Below are positions 35,991 through 49,500 of a stretch of 64,000 bases of DNA, piece by piece. Source of the DNA: Larix kaempferi (Eukaryota > Streptophyta > Pinopsida > Pinales > Pinaceae); assembly GCA_027924585.1 (NCBI GenBank), contig BSBM01000486.1, positions 40,998,001 to 41,062,000 on the forward strand, read 5' to 3'. Each line of letters begins with the position of its first letter. Position 1 is the stretch's first letter. The translations under genes were made by a program, and so were the position numbers. Under the pieces are notes generated by a model. That model worked only from the letters and a program-made list of their open reading frames with translations. It was not told the origin of the DNA and did not search any database.

Positions 35991-38194
35991 ATCTAGTTTA
36001 AAGGGAAAAATTAAATATATTTATCTATTGCCCGCATTGGGAAAGGGTGTGAATGTAGGTTTTAATGCTCGAAAAGGAGGATCTCTCACTCATCCAATTC
36101 TACCCTTCTTTGTAAATGCTAATCAATTCAGGCCACCATCGATTCCTCACTTTTCTGCATCAAGTAGGGGCTTGTCCTATCAGGACTTTTCTTTTGCCCT
36201 GTCCCATTTTAAACTTACGTAAATGGATCTATAGTTGGTGTCTCTCATTAATATCACCTAGGGAAGTTTCCTTCAGCTTACTATCATTTAAGCTTGTTTG
36301 CTTGACCTATATTTGGTTACAAGCTTACATTCATACTAAATCATGGGTATTCATTTTTCATCTATGTTCCTTTTTGTGCGATGAATTGAAATAAACTTCA
36401 TTCTAAAAATTTAATTGATTTTGAAATTCATCGTGTATCTTTTTTTTTTTAATTTGTATCTGTAGAATACATTTTCGGGGAAATTGTTGGGCACTTTCAT
36501 TCTAGGGATGCTACCCAAGGTAACTCTAATATGTAGAAGCTCAATGCTTTGTCAACAACATACTCATTTAATAGGTCAAAACATCACTTCCAGGAATTGA
36601 ACCTAAGTGGAGAGGATAACACACAGTCACAACCATCCCCCCAATTGGACAATCTGTTGATACTCCTTAAAATGTTGAGTCTTGTATGGTTGTTGCAACG
36701 GTTTTTGCCAGGTATGAATTTCTAGTTCTCGACTCCTCCACCTGTTCCTCCTCTGCTAGCATAAGCATATACATGTTTATAAACCATATCAAGTAAATTG
36801 TCTCTCTCACCCATGCTGAATCCTAGGTCTTTGCAAGATTTTCCCAACTTGCGGTCACCCTCCCTAGGACCAAGCCCTCTGGCCCTAAATCGACTTTGCC
36901 TCGTACTTGTGATCGATTTTCATAGGGATGCTTGCTCGTTAAATCCCTCTAGGGATTTACTTTTCAATCTAATGGACTCTAAAATATGTTCAAAATGCTC
37001 TATTTAATGAATTTGATAGAGAGATGGTTTAACTTCATGTCATTAGTAAAACTCAACCAGGTCTTACCTCTAATTTTACATCTTCGCTTTGATACTATAA
37101 TAGAATAGACCAGAATGGTTTAGTGAAGTGGTGAAGATTTCTATGGATGGCCCATAGTGCCACTCATTTCATGCTAATGAAATTGTGTGCATGGATAAGA
37201 ACCCTCACTTGCAAAGTAAATGCACCAATTGGGGATATTATCTATTTATTACTCGTATTAATAATGAGTTAGGCATCTCACTTTCAGTTACTGTAGAACA
37301 TCATTTCACTTTTGCATTTCAATGTAGCCAAAAAATTATAAGTTTGGAAGTATAATTGCATAACCCTCCATGACTAAGACCACATACAACTTCCAAACAT
37401 ATAAAATACATGCTAAGCATGCTTTGAGAAAGTTTAATGATGTTGTTCCAAAAACCCAACCACTTACAGAAATCGTTGTGAGGTAAAACCTTTCATGGAC
37501 TTTATGTTTCAATATTGTGCTCGGGCAAACATTTCATGGATTGGAATTGATTATTTTCTTAACACAAAACAATAACAACTCTAACTTGCTTGAAAATTTT
37601 GTCACAACTATGTTAGTTCCTATGAAATCAAAATTATAGAAACTACATTGTTCGTCAAAATTATACAAAACCACAAAAATGGCAATACAAGCAACAAAGA
37701 CTCAAGAAGAAAGTGATCAAAGAATGGCCATGTCTGGAAACTAAAATATTTTACACCAGGTTTCAGCCATTACCTCGACACTTGTAATGCACATATTCAT
37801 AGATCAATACAGTAAATAGTTATCTTGTTTCACTTATTTCTCTCACTCCCATTTTCTCCAAAACTTGCAACTACCCTTCTTGAAATTTCGTAGATCCAAA
37901 CTCCTCATGGATCTTAAGTCTTTTCTCTACTCTCACTCAAGTAAACGGGATGCTTTTTTATTTCTAATCATCAAGTCTTCTTTACATAAAGTTAGTTTCA
38001 CTTCCATCACTTTCTCCATTGCTTTTTTGCTCCATAATAAATGCAGGGATGAAATCCCATATTTCCTTAGGAAATGGAAACAATAGCCAACTCAAAATAA
38101 AGAATGCTCCAAATTTCTCAAAAAAAAATGTTTCCTGACGATAAAAAGTTTATAGCTGGAAGGTAAATACTTCTAGTGCTAAACATGAAAAATA
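35991..38194. other. Unassigned non-coding DNA
   Basis: About 2.2 kb without a frame above 92 codons or a recognisable domain, LTR or RNA gene. Confidence 0.4.
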
Positions 38195-39109
38195 CAAAAA
38201 ATAATCAGGGTCTTGCGTGTGGCATCTAGTTCAATTTGACGAGGTGTTGAAAAAATTGGATGAAGTTTTGTTCCATGGTATCATTAACCTCCATGATAGC
38301 TGCGATGTTCCCACATCGATAGCAGTAATTTGGAGCAGTAAATACTGTAACCACATTTTTTTCTTGACACCAATTGTAACCCTCAATAACAAGTTGATGT
38401 GCTTTGGAATCTAGACTCGTACCATTAATGTGATTGAATTGTGCTGCTATATCTTGGCCAAATGTGTATCCAGCCCCTCTAGGAGAAATTCCCAACCACA
38501 ACGATCATCTGGGTCTAACCAAAGTAGATCACACATAGTCCCTTCATGCAATACTTCTTAGATACAATCCAAGGATCGAATGTTGTCAAGTGTGTCCAAT
38601 GATGGAGAAAGGCCACCATGCAAGCAGAAGATCTGGATTTCAATGAGAGTTGTCAGAGGGAGGTATTCAAAGAGGTCTTTGAAATATTTCCATACATTTG
38701 CATTCCCATATTTTCTCAAACATTTATCATAAAAGCCATAGAATTGTGTAATTTTCCAGCTCTCATGATTTCCCCGTAGAATTGTAATTCTATCCCTATA
38801 GCGCACTTTTAGAGAAACCAGTTGTGTCAATGTCTCAACAGAATAGTATCCTCAATGTACATAGTCACCCATAAATAAATAATTAGTGTCAATATCCTTG
38901 CCACCAATACAGAACAACTCAAACAAATGATGTAAATTCCCATGAATGTATCCACACATTATGATTGGACATTTGATAGGATGCACATTCCATTCCTCCA
39001 CCAGAATTGACTTGGCATGATCACATAGACTCTTTACCATAGCCTCAAATAAATACTTGCATTCCAATAGTTTCTCTATCTTCCTATCCAAATCAACATA
39101 AGAAGGCAT
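38195..39109 (-). pseudogene. Intronless PP2A catalytic-subunit pseudogene
   Basis: From the ATG at 39109 to the C-terminal PDYFL codons at 38209-38195, the minus strand encodes nearly the whole protein phosphatase 2A catalytic subunit (about 306 residues): [107 protein letters not shown]. Damage: metal-binding GDIHG reads GYIHG; GDYVDRG reads GDYVH*G; HESRQ reads HESWK; stops at 38850 and 38558 regions; a one-base shift just before the C-terminal DYFL methylation tail. Plant PP2A-C genes normally have introns, so lack of introns suggests a retrocopy. No poly(A) tract or flanking repeat was evident. Confidence 0.92.
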
Positions 39110-39728
39110 ATCTCATCCCCAACAAATCCAACACCAATCGATCTATACGTTAACAAATCCAAAACCTAGACGTTGCATTTAGCCAAAATTTGGCCATGTG
39201 ACCACCTTAAATGTTGGATGTACGAAAATGTAAAACTGATTGAAAATATTCAAATATTGAACCCTGCTACCTAGCAAAGTCTATTATCTCACATGGACAA
39301 TGCAAACCAACATCCTACACTTGTAAAGCTACAAGCAAACAATTGTTGTATACCATTCATATTCATTCATCAGTAGTACCACCCAAATTTTTACACAAAT
39401 TGGAAAAAAAATGGATAATTGATTGCTAGACATGGAAGATGAGCAGTTCTGACGTCTGCTAAATCTATTCCTTGTGGTTCGATATTGCAACTATTGTGCA
39501 TAAAATGAAGCATAAAATAAAACACCAACACTTTTAGAAAGGGATAAGTAATTGATGGGTTGGCATGATGTATGGGATGAATTGGATGCACAAGAGAATG
39601 CACTTGAAAGATATGACAAAGAATATCCATTTTGGTTTCATTTTAGATATTCACTTGCTGAGAAGATGGGTGTAGAAAATGCTAAACGATTTTGTAAGGA
39701 ATTCCAAAAAGTTCATGAACAACTTCTA
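39110..39728. other. Unassigned DNA with a truncated short frame
   Basis: A 60-codon plus-strand frame (39552-39734, MMGWHDVWDELDAQ...) rich in charged residues runs into the LTR start at 39729, where TGT-TGA of the LTR ends it. It might be an exon cut by the insertion, but no family is recognised and its status as a gene is doubtful. Confidence 0.25.
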
Positions 39729-40080
39729 TGTTGAGCCCTAAATGTGGCCACATTCCCCCCTATATTGTGGTGCATCACATTAGTTTTGATGTCGGATTTG
39801 GTTCATTATTTGTAACTTTCATTAGTATGGTTATATTAGTTATGTCGGTATGGGTTAGTGGGCTATAATTATACCACTTAATCTACTATATATAGGAAAG
39901 AGATATTTTCATTTGAGCATCTTGTATTGTCTTGTCTTGGGTACTTAGTACATTGTATAAGGAGGTTTCGCACTCGAAGAGGCTTTATATTCATTTATTT
40001 TCTTCATTAAAGTCGTGGAGTACTCTTTCTAATATATTTATGATATTTTCATGCTCTTTTTGGAAATTTGTTGTATAACA
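39729..40080 (+). repeat. 5' LTR of the split Gypsy element
   Basis: 352 bp with TG...CA ends, identified by the adjoining PBS. A TATATATAGG box near 39888 and a CTTCATTAAAG region near 40002 fit LTR promoter and R sequences. No partner LTR is visible. Confidence 0.65.
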
Positions 40081-40096
40081 TTTGGTATCAGAGCTC
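40081..40096 (+). other. Primer-binding site (initiator tRNA-Met type)
   Basis: TTTGGTATCAGAGCTC directly after the LTR; the core TGGTATCAGAGC at 40083-40094 matches the plant initiator-Met site exactly. Confidence 0.9.
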
Positions 40097-40454
40097 TTTC
40101 ATCGGGACTGGTTTCTTCAAAACAAGTCATCTTGGAATTGTCACTATATATTTTTTTCTATAGGGTTTTAGTGACAGTGAAACTAAGAACCCATCTCGAA
40201 AACATGCCTAAATAACTGCGATAAAATTTCCAGATCCTAAATCAGTACAAGTTCGGAGTTATACCCTTGGGAAGTTAGTGTTTTTTACTAGCCCAAAAGC
40301 TACTCTCAAACAGGTGTTATCGGGAGCATGCGAGATCCAAATTGAGTGAGAATATATGCATTAGAAAGAAAGAAAAAAACCATAGTATTTGTGGTATCAT
40401 TTTCAGAATCAGATTCAAAAAATTGAACATGTGGCAGGTCGTACACTTTCACTC

Positions 40455-42664
40455 TGTAATGTCCCCTTTTAATAATTTTATTAAAAATGGCAAAATTTTC
40501 ACTTTTTTCCCTAGTTCGACCTTTGACTAGTTTTGATGTCTAGGTCTCCAATTTGCTCCAAATGCTCCCAAATATTCTGAGAAGGTATATGACTGATATT
40601 AGGACTTGAATATGATGTTCAGGGATGATATACGACCTTTATATTACTTCTACAAATCCTCTTTTAATTCTGTCCAAAGTAGGGAGTTTGACTAGCAATT
40701 CCTCTTTCACTAGTATTGGTCTCTTGGTCTCCAAATGACCCCAAATGATTGTATAATGGGTCTGAAGGTATTTGAGAGATATTAATACATATAAAAGAGG
40801 CTCATGCATACTTAAAACCCCTTAAAACACTTCTTCACATTCGTTTACAATCTGGACAAAGTAGGGAAGATTACTAATAATTTCGAGCTTCAAGCCCCCA
40901 ATGGTAGATGGCTATAAATAGCTCCAAATGACCTTAAATTGTACAAGTAGGTGTATGAATGATGTTAATACATAAAAATGGTGTTTATAGGTGTCTTTTA
41001 ACCATCAAATGACTTCTTCAACTCACTTTGGAAATCTGATCAATGTATGGAGTTTTACTAGTAAAATTGTGGTTCAAATCGCCTAGGGGTAGATGATGAA
41101 AATGACTTCCCAAATGCACTCAATCCAACTCGAAATTCTGAATAAAATCGAGTTATATATAAAGGAAATCAATATGAACTCATATACATCACCATTTAAC
41201 TTTTAATGTCTGATATAACTCCCTTAAATCAGATGCAAGAAGACTAGTTTCGACCTTGGGGGAAATAGCATTAAATCTTCTTCAAATAAAATAAAACTAA
41301 GCAAGATGGCTCCAAATGATTAAGTGATGAAAATGAAACTTGTAATACTCATCAATGGAATTCCATACATCATAAATATATCAGAGAAACATTTTTCCAT
41401 TCGAAATCATCATCAATACATTGGCATACATCAATCTAGTGGGGGAATGGTCACTGATTGCTCATTAATAATCAATTTTACATAGAACCACTTGGTATTT
41501 CGACCTCTAACTTTCTAAAGATGAATAAAAGAGTATCTTAATCATATTACAATAGAAATGGATCATTAGAATCTCTCCCAAAGAGTACAAGAGCTCACCA
41601 AAAACACCCTCCCTCAAGGATCAAGAATATGCCATGAAAATTGGAAATGGTTAAACGAGTGAGATGCACTAGAAGAAACCATGATATGCACTGTATCTTA
41701 CACCTGAAAATAAAGACTCCATTAAATATCCAAATGAAAGTTCTGAATGGCATTTCCAATTACCAACTTGGATGGGAATCTTTCACCCTCGAAATTGGCT
41801 AAGGCAAGAAACTAGTCATCCACTAGCTCTCCCTCTTCACAAATGCAATTGCAAATTTCTCAAATGATCAAAAGCTGCCATTATTATTTGTTCATGAATT
41901 TTATAAACTTCTAATGTCCTCCATGGGTCGAATTCCTTCCAAGAGATTCATGCCAACTCAATTTGGGAAGAGATTTCCAAGTATGCCACTTGTCCTTCCA
42001 ATTCTAGCCCTCTCCTTCTCCCAATTCGAATTGGTGTCTCTTTGGCTTCCCTAACTCACTTGAGCGCCCTATTGGAGGCTATTTTTAGCCATTACATGTC
42101 ATAAATGTCATATTTCATCCCTCAGGTCTTATTTGTGTCATAGGTGTCATAGCATCTTCATCATTGTTGTCATAGATCTAGGGAATCTAGCCTAAGTGTC
42201 TCACTAGCTCCAAATTGCCTCTTTCTCTTCCATGGGATTTATTCTTCCACTCCAATTCGACCTTACATGACTCATTCCAAGTATATTGACCTTCTAACTC
42301 ACCCCAAGAACATTTGGCTTCTTATGGATTCAAAATGGAAAGAGTAGAATGCCATGTGGCATGGTAAATCTAGCTTGTGTAGGTCCCACATCCTCCACGT
42401 GTCTTCATGATCAATTGCCACTTTGATTTTCTCTTGTATTTATTTATTTAGATTCTTTATTAAATATTTATTCCATTCTAATGTGCAAGCATCATTTATT
42501 ATCCTCCTTATGTCAAATCCCAAAGCTTCCACCTTCAACCTAGGAAACTAGTAATTTTCCTCCTAGGCAATATTTTGACCCTTAACATCAATTTGACAAA
42601 CTCTCATGAATATGGTCATTGGGATTAGGCCCTTGTGACCCAATGAAAAATTTGGGACATGAAA
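40455..42664 (-). repeat. 3' LTR of the LARD-like element (2210 bp)
   Basis: Full-length LTR, TGTAATGTCCCC...GACATGAAA on the plus strand (the last bases mutated from GACA). Its right 1779 bp matches 44753-46532 with a few percent substitutions. Confidence 0.88.
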
Positions 42665-44752
42665 AATACTCCCTTCCCAATATTGCTTGTCCTCAAGCAA
42701 TTTCAAACATGGGTGTTGAAGAACCTGCTTTCTGTATAATTCTTTGAAGTTGCCACTGAGTTTCCCAACTTTGAATCTTCGAGATTCCATGAAGATTATA
42801 GAGAGGAACCACCATGCTTGATGTTGCACTACTCTGATTAAAATCACTTTATTAAGTGGGAAATCCATCTCCCATACTGCTTGTTTCCCCAAAAAAATTG
42901 AAACCAATGAAACAAAAAAAATTTCAGGGTCCCATTGCTTGTATTGCACCCCAACAATTAAGAGTGCTCTCCAACCCATACCATCAGATAAGAGGATTCC
43001 TGGATCCCATTTTCTTGCATGCATTATTCCAAACATCATGAGTACAAAATATATATCATCAAAGTACATAACAACATAATGAAAATGTACATCAAGAAGA
43101 TGCTTCATCAAAGAGTCATGAAAGTGCTTATGCCTCCAAGCAAGTAGACCACCATTTTCCAAGTGCATACAATCAGCAAGTAACCAATCAAATCTACTCC
43201 AATGACATAGGTGAGGATCCCATGTCCTATAATGCTGCTCCAAAAGGATGTGATATGAATCAAAATATTCATCCATGTATTCTTTCATCCAAGAAGTGTA
43301 TGAAGAATCTCCACTAAAATCTGAACCAAATAATGAGCAGGAAAAACAAGGAGACTTCAAATGACTCAAAGAAGTCTCACCCATACATCCATGAATGTGA
43401 GAATCATAAAGATATAACAAAGTATGTGGCTGCCAACAAAAATGTTCTCCAATCATAAATATATTCACCCAAGTTTTGGATGAAGTTCCTCCAACATCAA
43501 ATGAACCAAGTGTTGAGCAAGAAAAACCATGAGTCTTCAAGTGACTCAAATGCATATCATAGGTGCATCCATGTAGATGTGCATCATCATAAAGTGACAA
43601 ATGATGCTACTGCAAATGTGAATAAGAATGTGCTCCAACCATGTCATCATAAAAGGTAAATATAGGAGTTCCATACTCCTCATGTGGTACCATAAAAAGG
43701 AACCCTTTCACCCATACTTCATTGAGACTAATGCTGCAAAACATGGAATTGTAGGATGTAGGAGAATAAATTAACTCACCCAAATGATCAAAAAGTGCAG
43801 AAATTTCATCATGGGAAGGATCCATATGAGTAGTATCATGCAAATCCTTCAAAAGTGTGAAACCTTTGTTATAGATTGGTTCCAATGTAGAGGAATCACG
43901 CTCTTCTTTAAAAATTGCATAACCTTCATCAAGAGACAATTCAAGTTCCTCTTCCACCACATCAAGTGTTTGGATCTCTTCAAGTTCATCTTCAAACACA
44001 CCAAGCACATTCAAATTTCCACATTTCTCATGATCCACCATGTCATGAGAATCCTCCAAACAATCTACCATTTGACAATCTGAAACATAGGAGGAAAAAC
44101 AAGTATCTTGCAACTTTTCAAGAAGTTACTCATTTTGAATTGTGAGCTTATGATTATCCTCATTATTCTTCAAGTATACATCATGTAAAAATTCATTAAG
44201 CTCAAACAAATTGTTTCTATCAAAAATCAAAGACATGAAATTACCTTTGATGTGGCACATTGCTCTTTGAATCTTCTCCATGTCTTCAAAGAAGGATGTT
44301 TCCTCTAATGAAGTATCTCTCCAACAAAAATTTGACACCAGTGCTTGAGTGTCATGGAGTATGCTAAGGGTCTCTTGGATCTTCTTTTCATTCATCTTCA
44401 AGGACCCTTCAAGAAAATGAGGCTCTTGCAAATGAACCTCCTCATATTCTTCCTTCTTACTTGGACCAACTTCATGAAGCTCGAGTCATGGTGATGGGGA
44501 AGTTGATATTGTTTCTTCTTCAACTACTACAAGGTCTTCATTTTCATGCTTAAAGGAATTTTGGCTTGCAGCAATACTATCAAGAGTGATCTCTATGTCA
44601 CCAACATAGAGGTGTGAGCACCCATGAGTAGGTACTCCTTCATAGTTCAATCATCCATCATTAGATGCTCCTTGATTCATGTCCAAAGTAGAATGTGTCT
44701 CGAAATGATCTTCAATATTTTCAATAGGATCTTCTTCAAGTTCATGGGATGT
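42563..44752 (-). pseudogene. Long unknown reading frame inside the LARD-like element
   Basis: One minus-strand frame of about 729 codons, interrupted only by stops at 44651 (TGA), 44486 (TGA), 44126 (TAA) and 43607 (TAG), ending with TAG at 42563 inside the LTR. I do not recognise the product. The N-terminal half is acidic (EDELEEIQTLDVVEEELELS). The C-terminal half is rich in His, Trp and Cys and contains two imperfect repeats of about 60 residues (HLSHLKTHGFSCSTLGSFD and SLSHLKSPCFSCSLFGSDF). The last residues (LLEDKQYWEGSIFHVPNF) are encoded across the polypurine tract and LTR edge. Absence of frameshifts suggests it was once under coding selection or is recent. Function unknown. Confidence 0.5.
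42665..42680 (-). other. Polypurine tract of the LARD-like element
   Basis: On the minus strand TTGGGAAGGGAGTATT precedes the LTR start at 42664, which fixes the element's orientation. Confidence 0.7.
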
Positions 44753-46532
44753 AGCTTCAAGCCTCCAATGGTAGATGGCTCTAAATAGCTCCAAATGATC
44801 TCAAATTGTACAAGTAGGTGTATGAATGATGTTAATACATAAAAATGGTGTTTATAGGTGTCTTTTAACCATCAAATGACTTCTACAACTCACTTTGGAA
44901 ATTTGATCAATGTATGGAGTTTTACTAATAAAATTGTGGTTCAAATCCCCTAAGGGTAGATGATGAAAATGACTTTCCAAATGCACTCAATCCAACTTGA
45001 AATTCTGAATGGAATTGGGTTACATATAAAGTACATCAACATGAAATAATATGCATCACCGCTCAACTTTTAATGTCTGCTATAACTCTCTTAAATCAGA
45101 TGCAAGAAGACTAGTTTCGACCTTGGGGGAAATAGCATTAAATCTTCTTCAAATAAAATAAAACTGAGCAAGATGGCTCCAAATGCTTAAGTGTTGAACA
45201 TGAAAATTATAATACTCATAAATGGAAGGCCATACATCATAAATATATCAGAGAAACATTCTACCATTCGAAATCATCATCAATACATTGGCATACATCA
45301 ATCTAGTGGGGGAATGGTCACTGTTTGCTCATTAATAATCAATTTTACATATAACCACTTGGTATTTCGACCTGTAACTTTCTGAAGATGAATAAAAGAG
45401 TATATTAATCATATTACAACAGAAATGGATCATTAGAATCTCTCTCAAAGAGTACAAAATCTCACCAAAAACGCCCTCCCTCAAGGATCAAGAATATGCC
45501 ATGAAAAATGGAAATGGTTAAAGGAGTGAGATGCACTAGAAGAAACCATGAGATGACCTGTAGCTTACACCTGCAAATAAAGAATCCATTAAATATCCAA
45601 ATGAAAGTTCTGAATGGCCTTTCCAATTACCAACTTGGATGGGAATCTTTCACCCTCGAAATTGGCTAAGGCAAGAAACTAGTCATCCACTAGCTCTCCC
45701 TCTTCACAAATGCAATTGCAAATTTCTCAAATGATCAAAAGCTTCCATTCTTCTTTGTTCATGACTTTTATAAAATTCTAATGTCTTCCATGGGTCGAAT
45801 TCATTCCAAGAGATTCATGCCAACTCAATTTGGGAAGAGATTCCCAAGTATGCCACTTGTCCTCCCAATTCTAGCCCTCTCCTTCTCCCAATTCGAATTG
45901 GTGTCTCTTTGGATGCCCTAACTCACTTGAGTGCCCTCTTGGAGGCTATTTTTAGCCCCGACATTTCATAAATGTCATATGTCAGCCCTCATGTCTGATT
46001 TGTGTCATAGGTGTCATAGCATCTTCATCATTGTTGTCATAGAGCTAGGGAATCTAGCCCAAGTGTTTCACTAGCTCCAAATTGCCTCTTCCTCTTCCAT
46101 GGGAGTTATTCTTCCACTCCAATTCAACCTTACATGACTCATTCCAAGTATATTGACCTTCAAACTCACCCCAAGAAAATTTGGCTTCTTATGGATTCAA
46201 AATGGAAAGAGTAGGATGCCATGTGGCATGGAAAATCTAGCTTGTGTGGGTCCCACATCCTCCATGTGTCTTCATGATCAATTGCCACTTTGATTTTCTC
46301 TTGTATTTATTTATTTAGATCCTTTATTAAAATATTTATTCCATTCTAATGTGCAAACAACATTTATTATCCTCCTTATGTCAAATCCCAAAGCTTCCAC
46401 CTTCAACCTAGGAAACTAGTAATTTTCCTCCTAGGCAATATTTTGACCCTTAACATCAATTTGACAAACTCTCATGAATATGGTCATTGGGATTAGGCCC
46501 TTGTGACCCAATGCCAAATTTCGTACATGACA
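44753..46532 (-). repeat. Truncated 5' LTR of the LARD-like element
   Basis: 1780 bp matching 40886-42664. The first 431 bp of the plus-strand LTR (the U5 side in element orientation) and the PBS are missing; the break is at AGCTTCAAG. Confidence 0.88.
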
Positions 46533-46537
46533 CACTC

Positions 46538-49500
46538 TTTTGAAAAGACCAAAATTAACAAGTGTTAGGAAATTTATCACAACTTTGTTTTGGCACATCC
46601 AAATTCAACAAAACCTTTGGCATTGGAAATAAGACATATTAGGATACCATAGGCAGATAGTTAGACTCATAGGGGATGATAGTTCAAGGTTACCTCATTT
46701 GAAATGTCGACTAGAAAATCAATCTTCAAATCAGGGTGGGAAAAAGGTACGTCATTTTAAATTTAAATAACCTTTAGTAGAAGGAGCTATTTAATGTGAA
46801 CCGAAGGTGTGATATCTATTTATATTGTTCAAAATGCCACCAAAATGTAGTGGAAAAATTCAAACTCCACTCAAACCACCAGAGGATGCATCCCTGACCT
46901 ACGATGAAAGTGAAGACATATATTTTAGGATTTCCAAGTTGGAAGATATGATGAAAGGTACTGTGAAAATGGTTGATTTAGTTAACTTGGAAATAAGATG
47001 GCTAAAAAGAGGACCTAGAATATTTGAATATACTACTAAATTATATAATACTTAGCCTTCCTACGCAGTCATCTACTCAAGAAGAGGATAAGGAGAAAAA
47101 GGGGGACTTACTCTAGTCACGTATTGAGAAAATTGAAAAATAGTTAAATAATAATAGGTTTGAGTCCCCAAAATCTAATGATCTAATCCATCATCATGGG
47201 TTCAACTAAGGTCCAAAGAAATACTTTATTCCCAATATTGACATGAGGAAGTTTGATGGAAATGATCTAATAACATGGATATTTTAGATGGAGCAATTCT
47301 TTGATCTACACCAAGTTCCAACTTTGCAAAAGGTAACTATTGCATCATTATATTTAGAGCCTGATCAATTTGTATGGTACCAATGGATTTGTGACCATAA
47401 AAAGGACTCTGTTATATCTTGGTCTATATTCACAGAAAAATTTTATTTCACATTAAGGCGGTATTAATAGCAACACTTTCTTTATTCAGTTGATAAAACT
47501 CAAACAAAAAGGTCTAGTTATAGAGCACATCAAGCAGTTTCAAAAGTTAAGTCTTAGATTAAAGAATATTTCAGAAGATAATTTGTTGGATAACTTTATG
47601 GAAACTTTAAAGGAGAATAATGAACATGAGATACATATCCTTGAACCTAAATCATTGGAGAATGTTTTTAGTTTGGAAAGGAAAAGTGAAAGTAAAAATA
47701 TGGCGATGACTACTAAAAGGACCACCTCCAACACACATAGAGAGAATAATGTTCCTTCTTCTAATGCACCTCAAAGGTTGACACATTAAACTATGGATGA
47801 AATCAGAGCAAAAGGTTTAAGCTTTAATTGTGACAACAAGTATAATAAGGGACACAAGTGTGGTGAGAAGAAATTATTCTACATAGATTGTGAAGAGGAA
47901 GAAACAAAAGAACCAAGAACATTCTCAAGCTGAACAAATAGAAGACATTAATTTTGAAGAGATTAATTCCAACATATCTTGTCATGCATTGGATGGAATT
48001 AGCACTCCTCAAACTCTCAATATTGAAAGATATATCAAAAAGAAAAAGGTATTATTGTTGATTGATCCTAGTAGCACTCATAATTTCATTCACTATAAAT
48101 AAGCCAAAGTACTCAATTGCTTTGTATATCCAGCACCATGGTTTCAAGTAATGATTGCAAATGGAGGAACTATCAATTGCTCATGGAAATTCCATAATAT
48201 CAATCTTACTATGGGGAAATATGTATTGAATAGTCCAATGATTTCTATTCCAATGGGTGGTGTTGATGTTTTCTTAGGAGTTCAATGGTTACAACTATTG
48301 GGAACTGTGGCTTTTAGTTTTCAGACTTTTTTAATGAAATATTTATGGGAAGGAAATGAATATGAGTTAAATGGTATCATAGGGAAACCAAGCAAGGTGA
48401 TAAGCTATAATGGTATGACAAAATTAATGAAAAAGGGACATCAAGGTGTAATTGCACAATTATGCTCATTAGATGTTCAAACATATAAGCCTCATATTTC
48501 CTCATATCTCCAAAGGGTCATTAATAAGAATTCCAAGGTATTTGAAGATATTCCAAAAGGTCTTCCACATGTTCGATATTTTGATCATGCTCTTTGCTTA
48601 ATTCTTGGAAGTGTTCCTCCTAACATTAGACCTTATAGATACCCCTATGGCTAGAAGAGTGAAATTGAGCGTATGGTTGAAGAAATGTTAGAGGCTGGCA
48701 TAATTAGGCCTAGCCAAAGTTTTTACTCTACACCAATGGTAATGGTACACAAGACGGATGGATCATGGCATATGTGTCCATATTATAGAGAGCTCAACAA
48801 GATCACCATTAAAGATAAGTTTATCATTCTTGTCATTAATGAATTGCTAGATGAATTACATGGAGCGTTTTACTTCACAAAGTTGGATCTCTATTCTGGG
48901 TATCATCGGATTAGAATAAAGGATGAAGACATCCCCCAAAAAACATTCAGAACTCATGAAGGTCATTATGAATTTTTGGTCATGCCATTTGGTCAATGAA
49001 TGCGCCTTCCACATTTCAAGGTTTGATGAATTCCATTTTAAATCCTATCCTTAGAAAATTTGTGCTAGTATTCTTTGATGATATACTAATCTATAGCAAG
49101 TATTAGGAAGAACATGTTCAACATGTTGACATGGTACTACAACTAATTAAGGAGAAACAACTATATGCAAAACCTTCCAAATTTTTCTTTGGGGTAAAGG
49201 AGGTAGAGTATTTGGGTCATATTGTATCTCATGAAGGTGTCAAGGTAGACCCTAAAAAAATTAAATCCATGATAGACTGGCCAATTCCCAAAACCCTAAA
49301 TAATCTTTGAATATTATTAGTCTTGACAGGGTACTACTGCAAGTTTTTCCGAAACTATGGAAGAATAGCAGCTCCTCTAACAACATTATTGAAGAAAGAT
49401 GCATTTTCTTGGACTCCAAAGGAAACTTAATATTTTGAACAACTTAAAGAGGCAACGTGCAAAGCTCCTATTTTGGCCACACTAGACTTCACAAAAACAT

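Larger units (their letters stand above)
39729..40449 (+). mobile_element. Left part of a split Gypsy element: 5' LTR, PBS, leader
   Basis: The LTR starts TGTTGAGCCC at 39729 and ends TTGTATAACA at 40080 (352 bp), followed at once by a tRNA-Met primer-binding site. The leader runs to the insertion site of the 40455-46532 element; the remainder resumes at 46538. The 3' end of this element is not in the window. Confidence 0.75.
40455..46532 (-). mobile_element. Non-autonomous LTR element (LARD-like), 6.1 kb, TSD CACTC
   Basis: Plus-strand ends are TGTAATGTCCCC (40455) and ACATGACA (46532), flanked by CACTC at 40450-40454 and 46533-46537, so the insertion is complete. Direct repeats 40886-42664 and 44753-46532 are the LTRs. 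A PPT next to the left repeat shows minus-strand orientation. The internal 2.1 kb has no gag or pol but one long unknown reading frame. The 5' LTR lacks its last 431 bp and no PBS is present, so this copy was deleted after insertion or arose by unusual means. Confidence 0.9.

Noticed and set aside
40455-46532. Tandem duplication of a gene-containing segment (40.9-42.6 kb and 44.8-46.5 kb)
   Set aside because: The CACTC target duplication, TG...CA ends and PPT show that the repeats are LTRs of one element.
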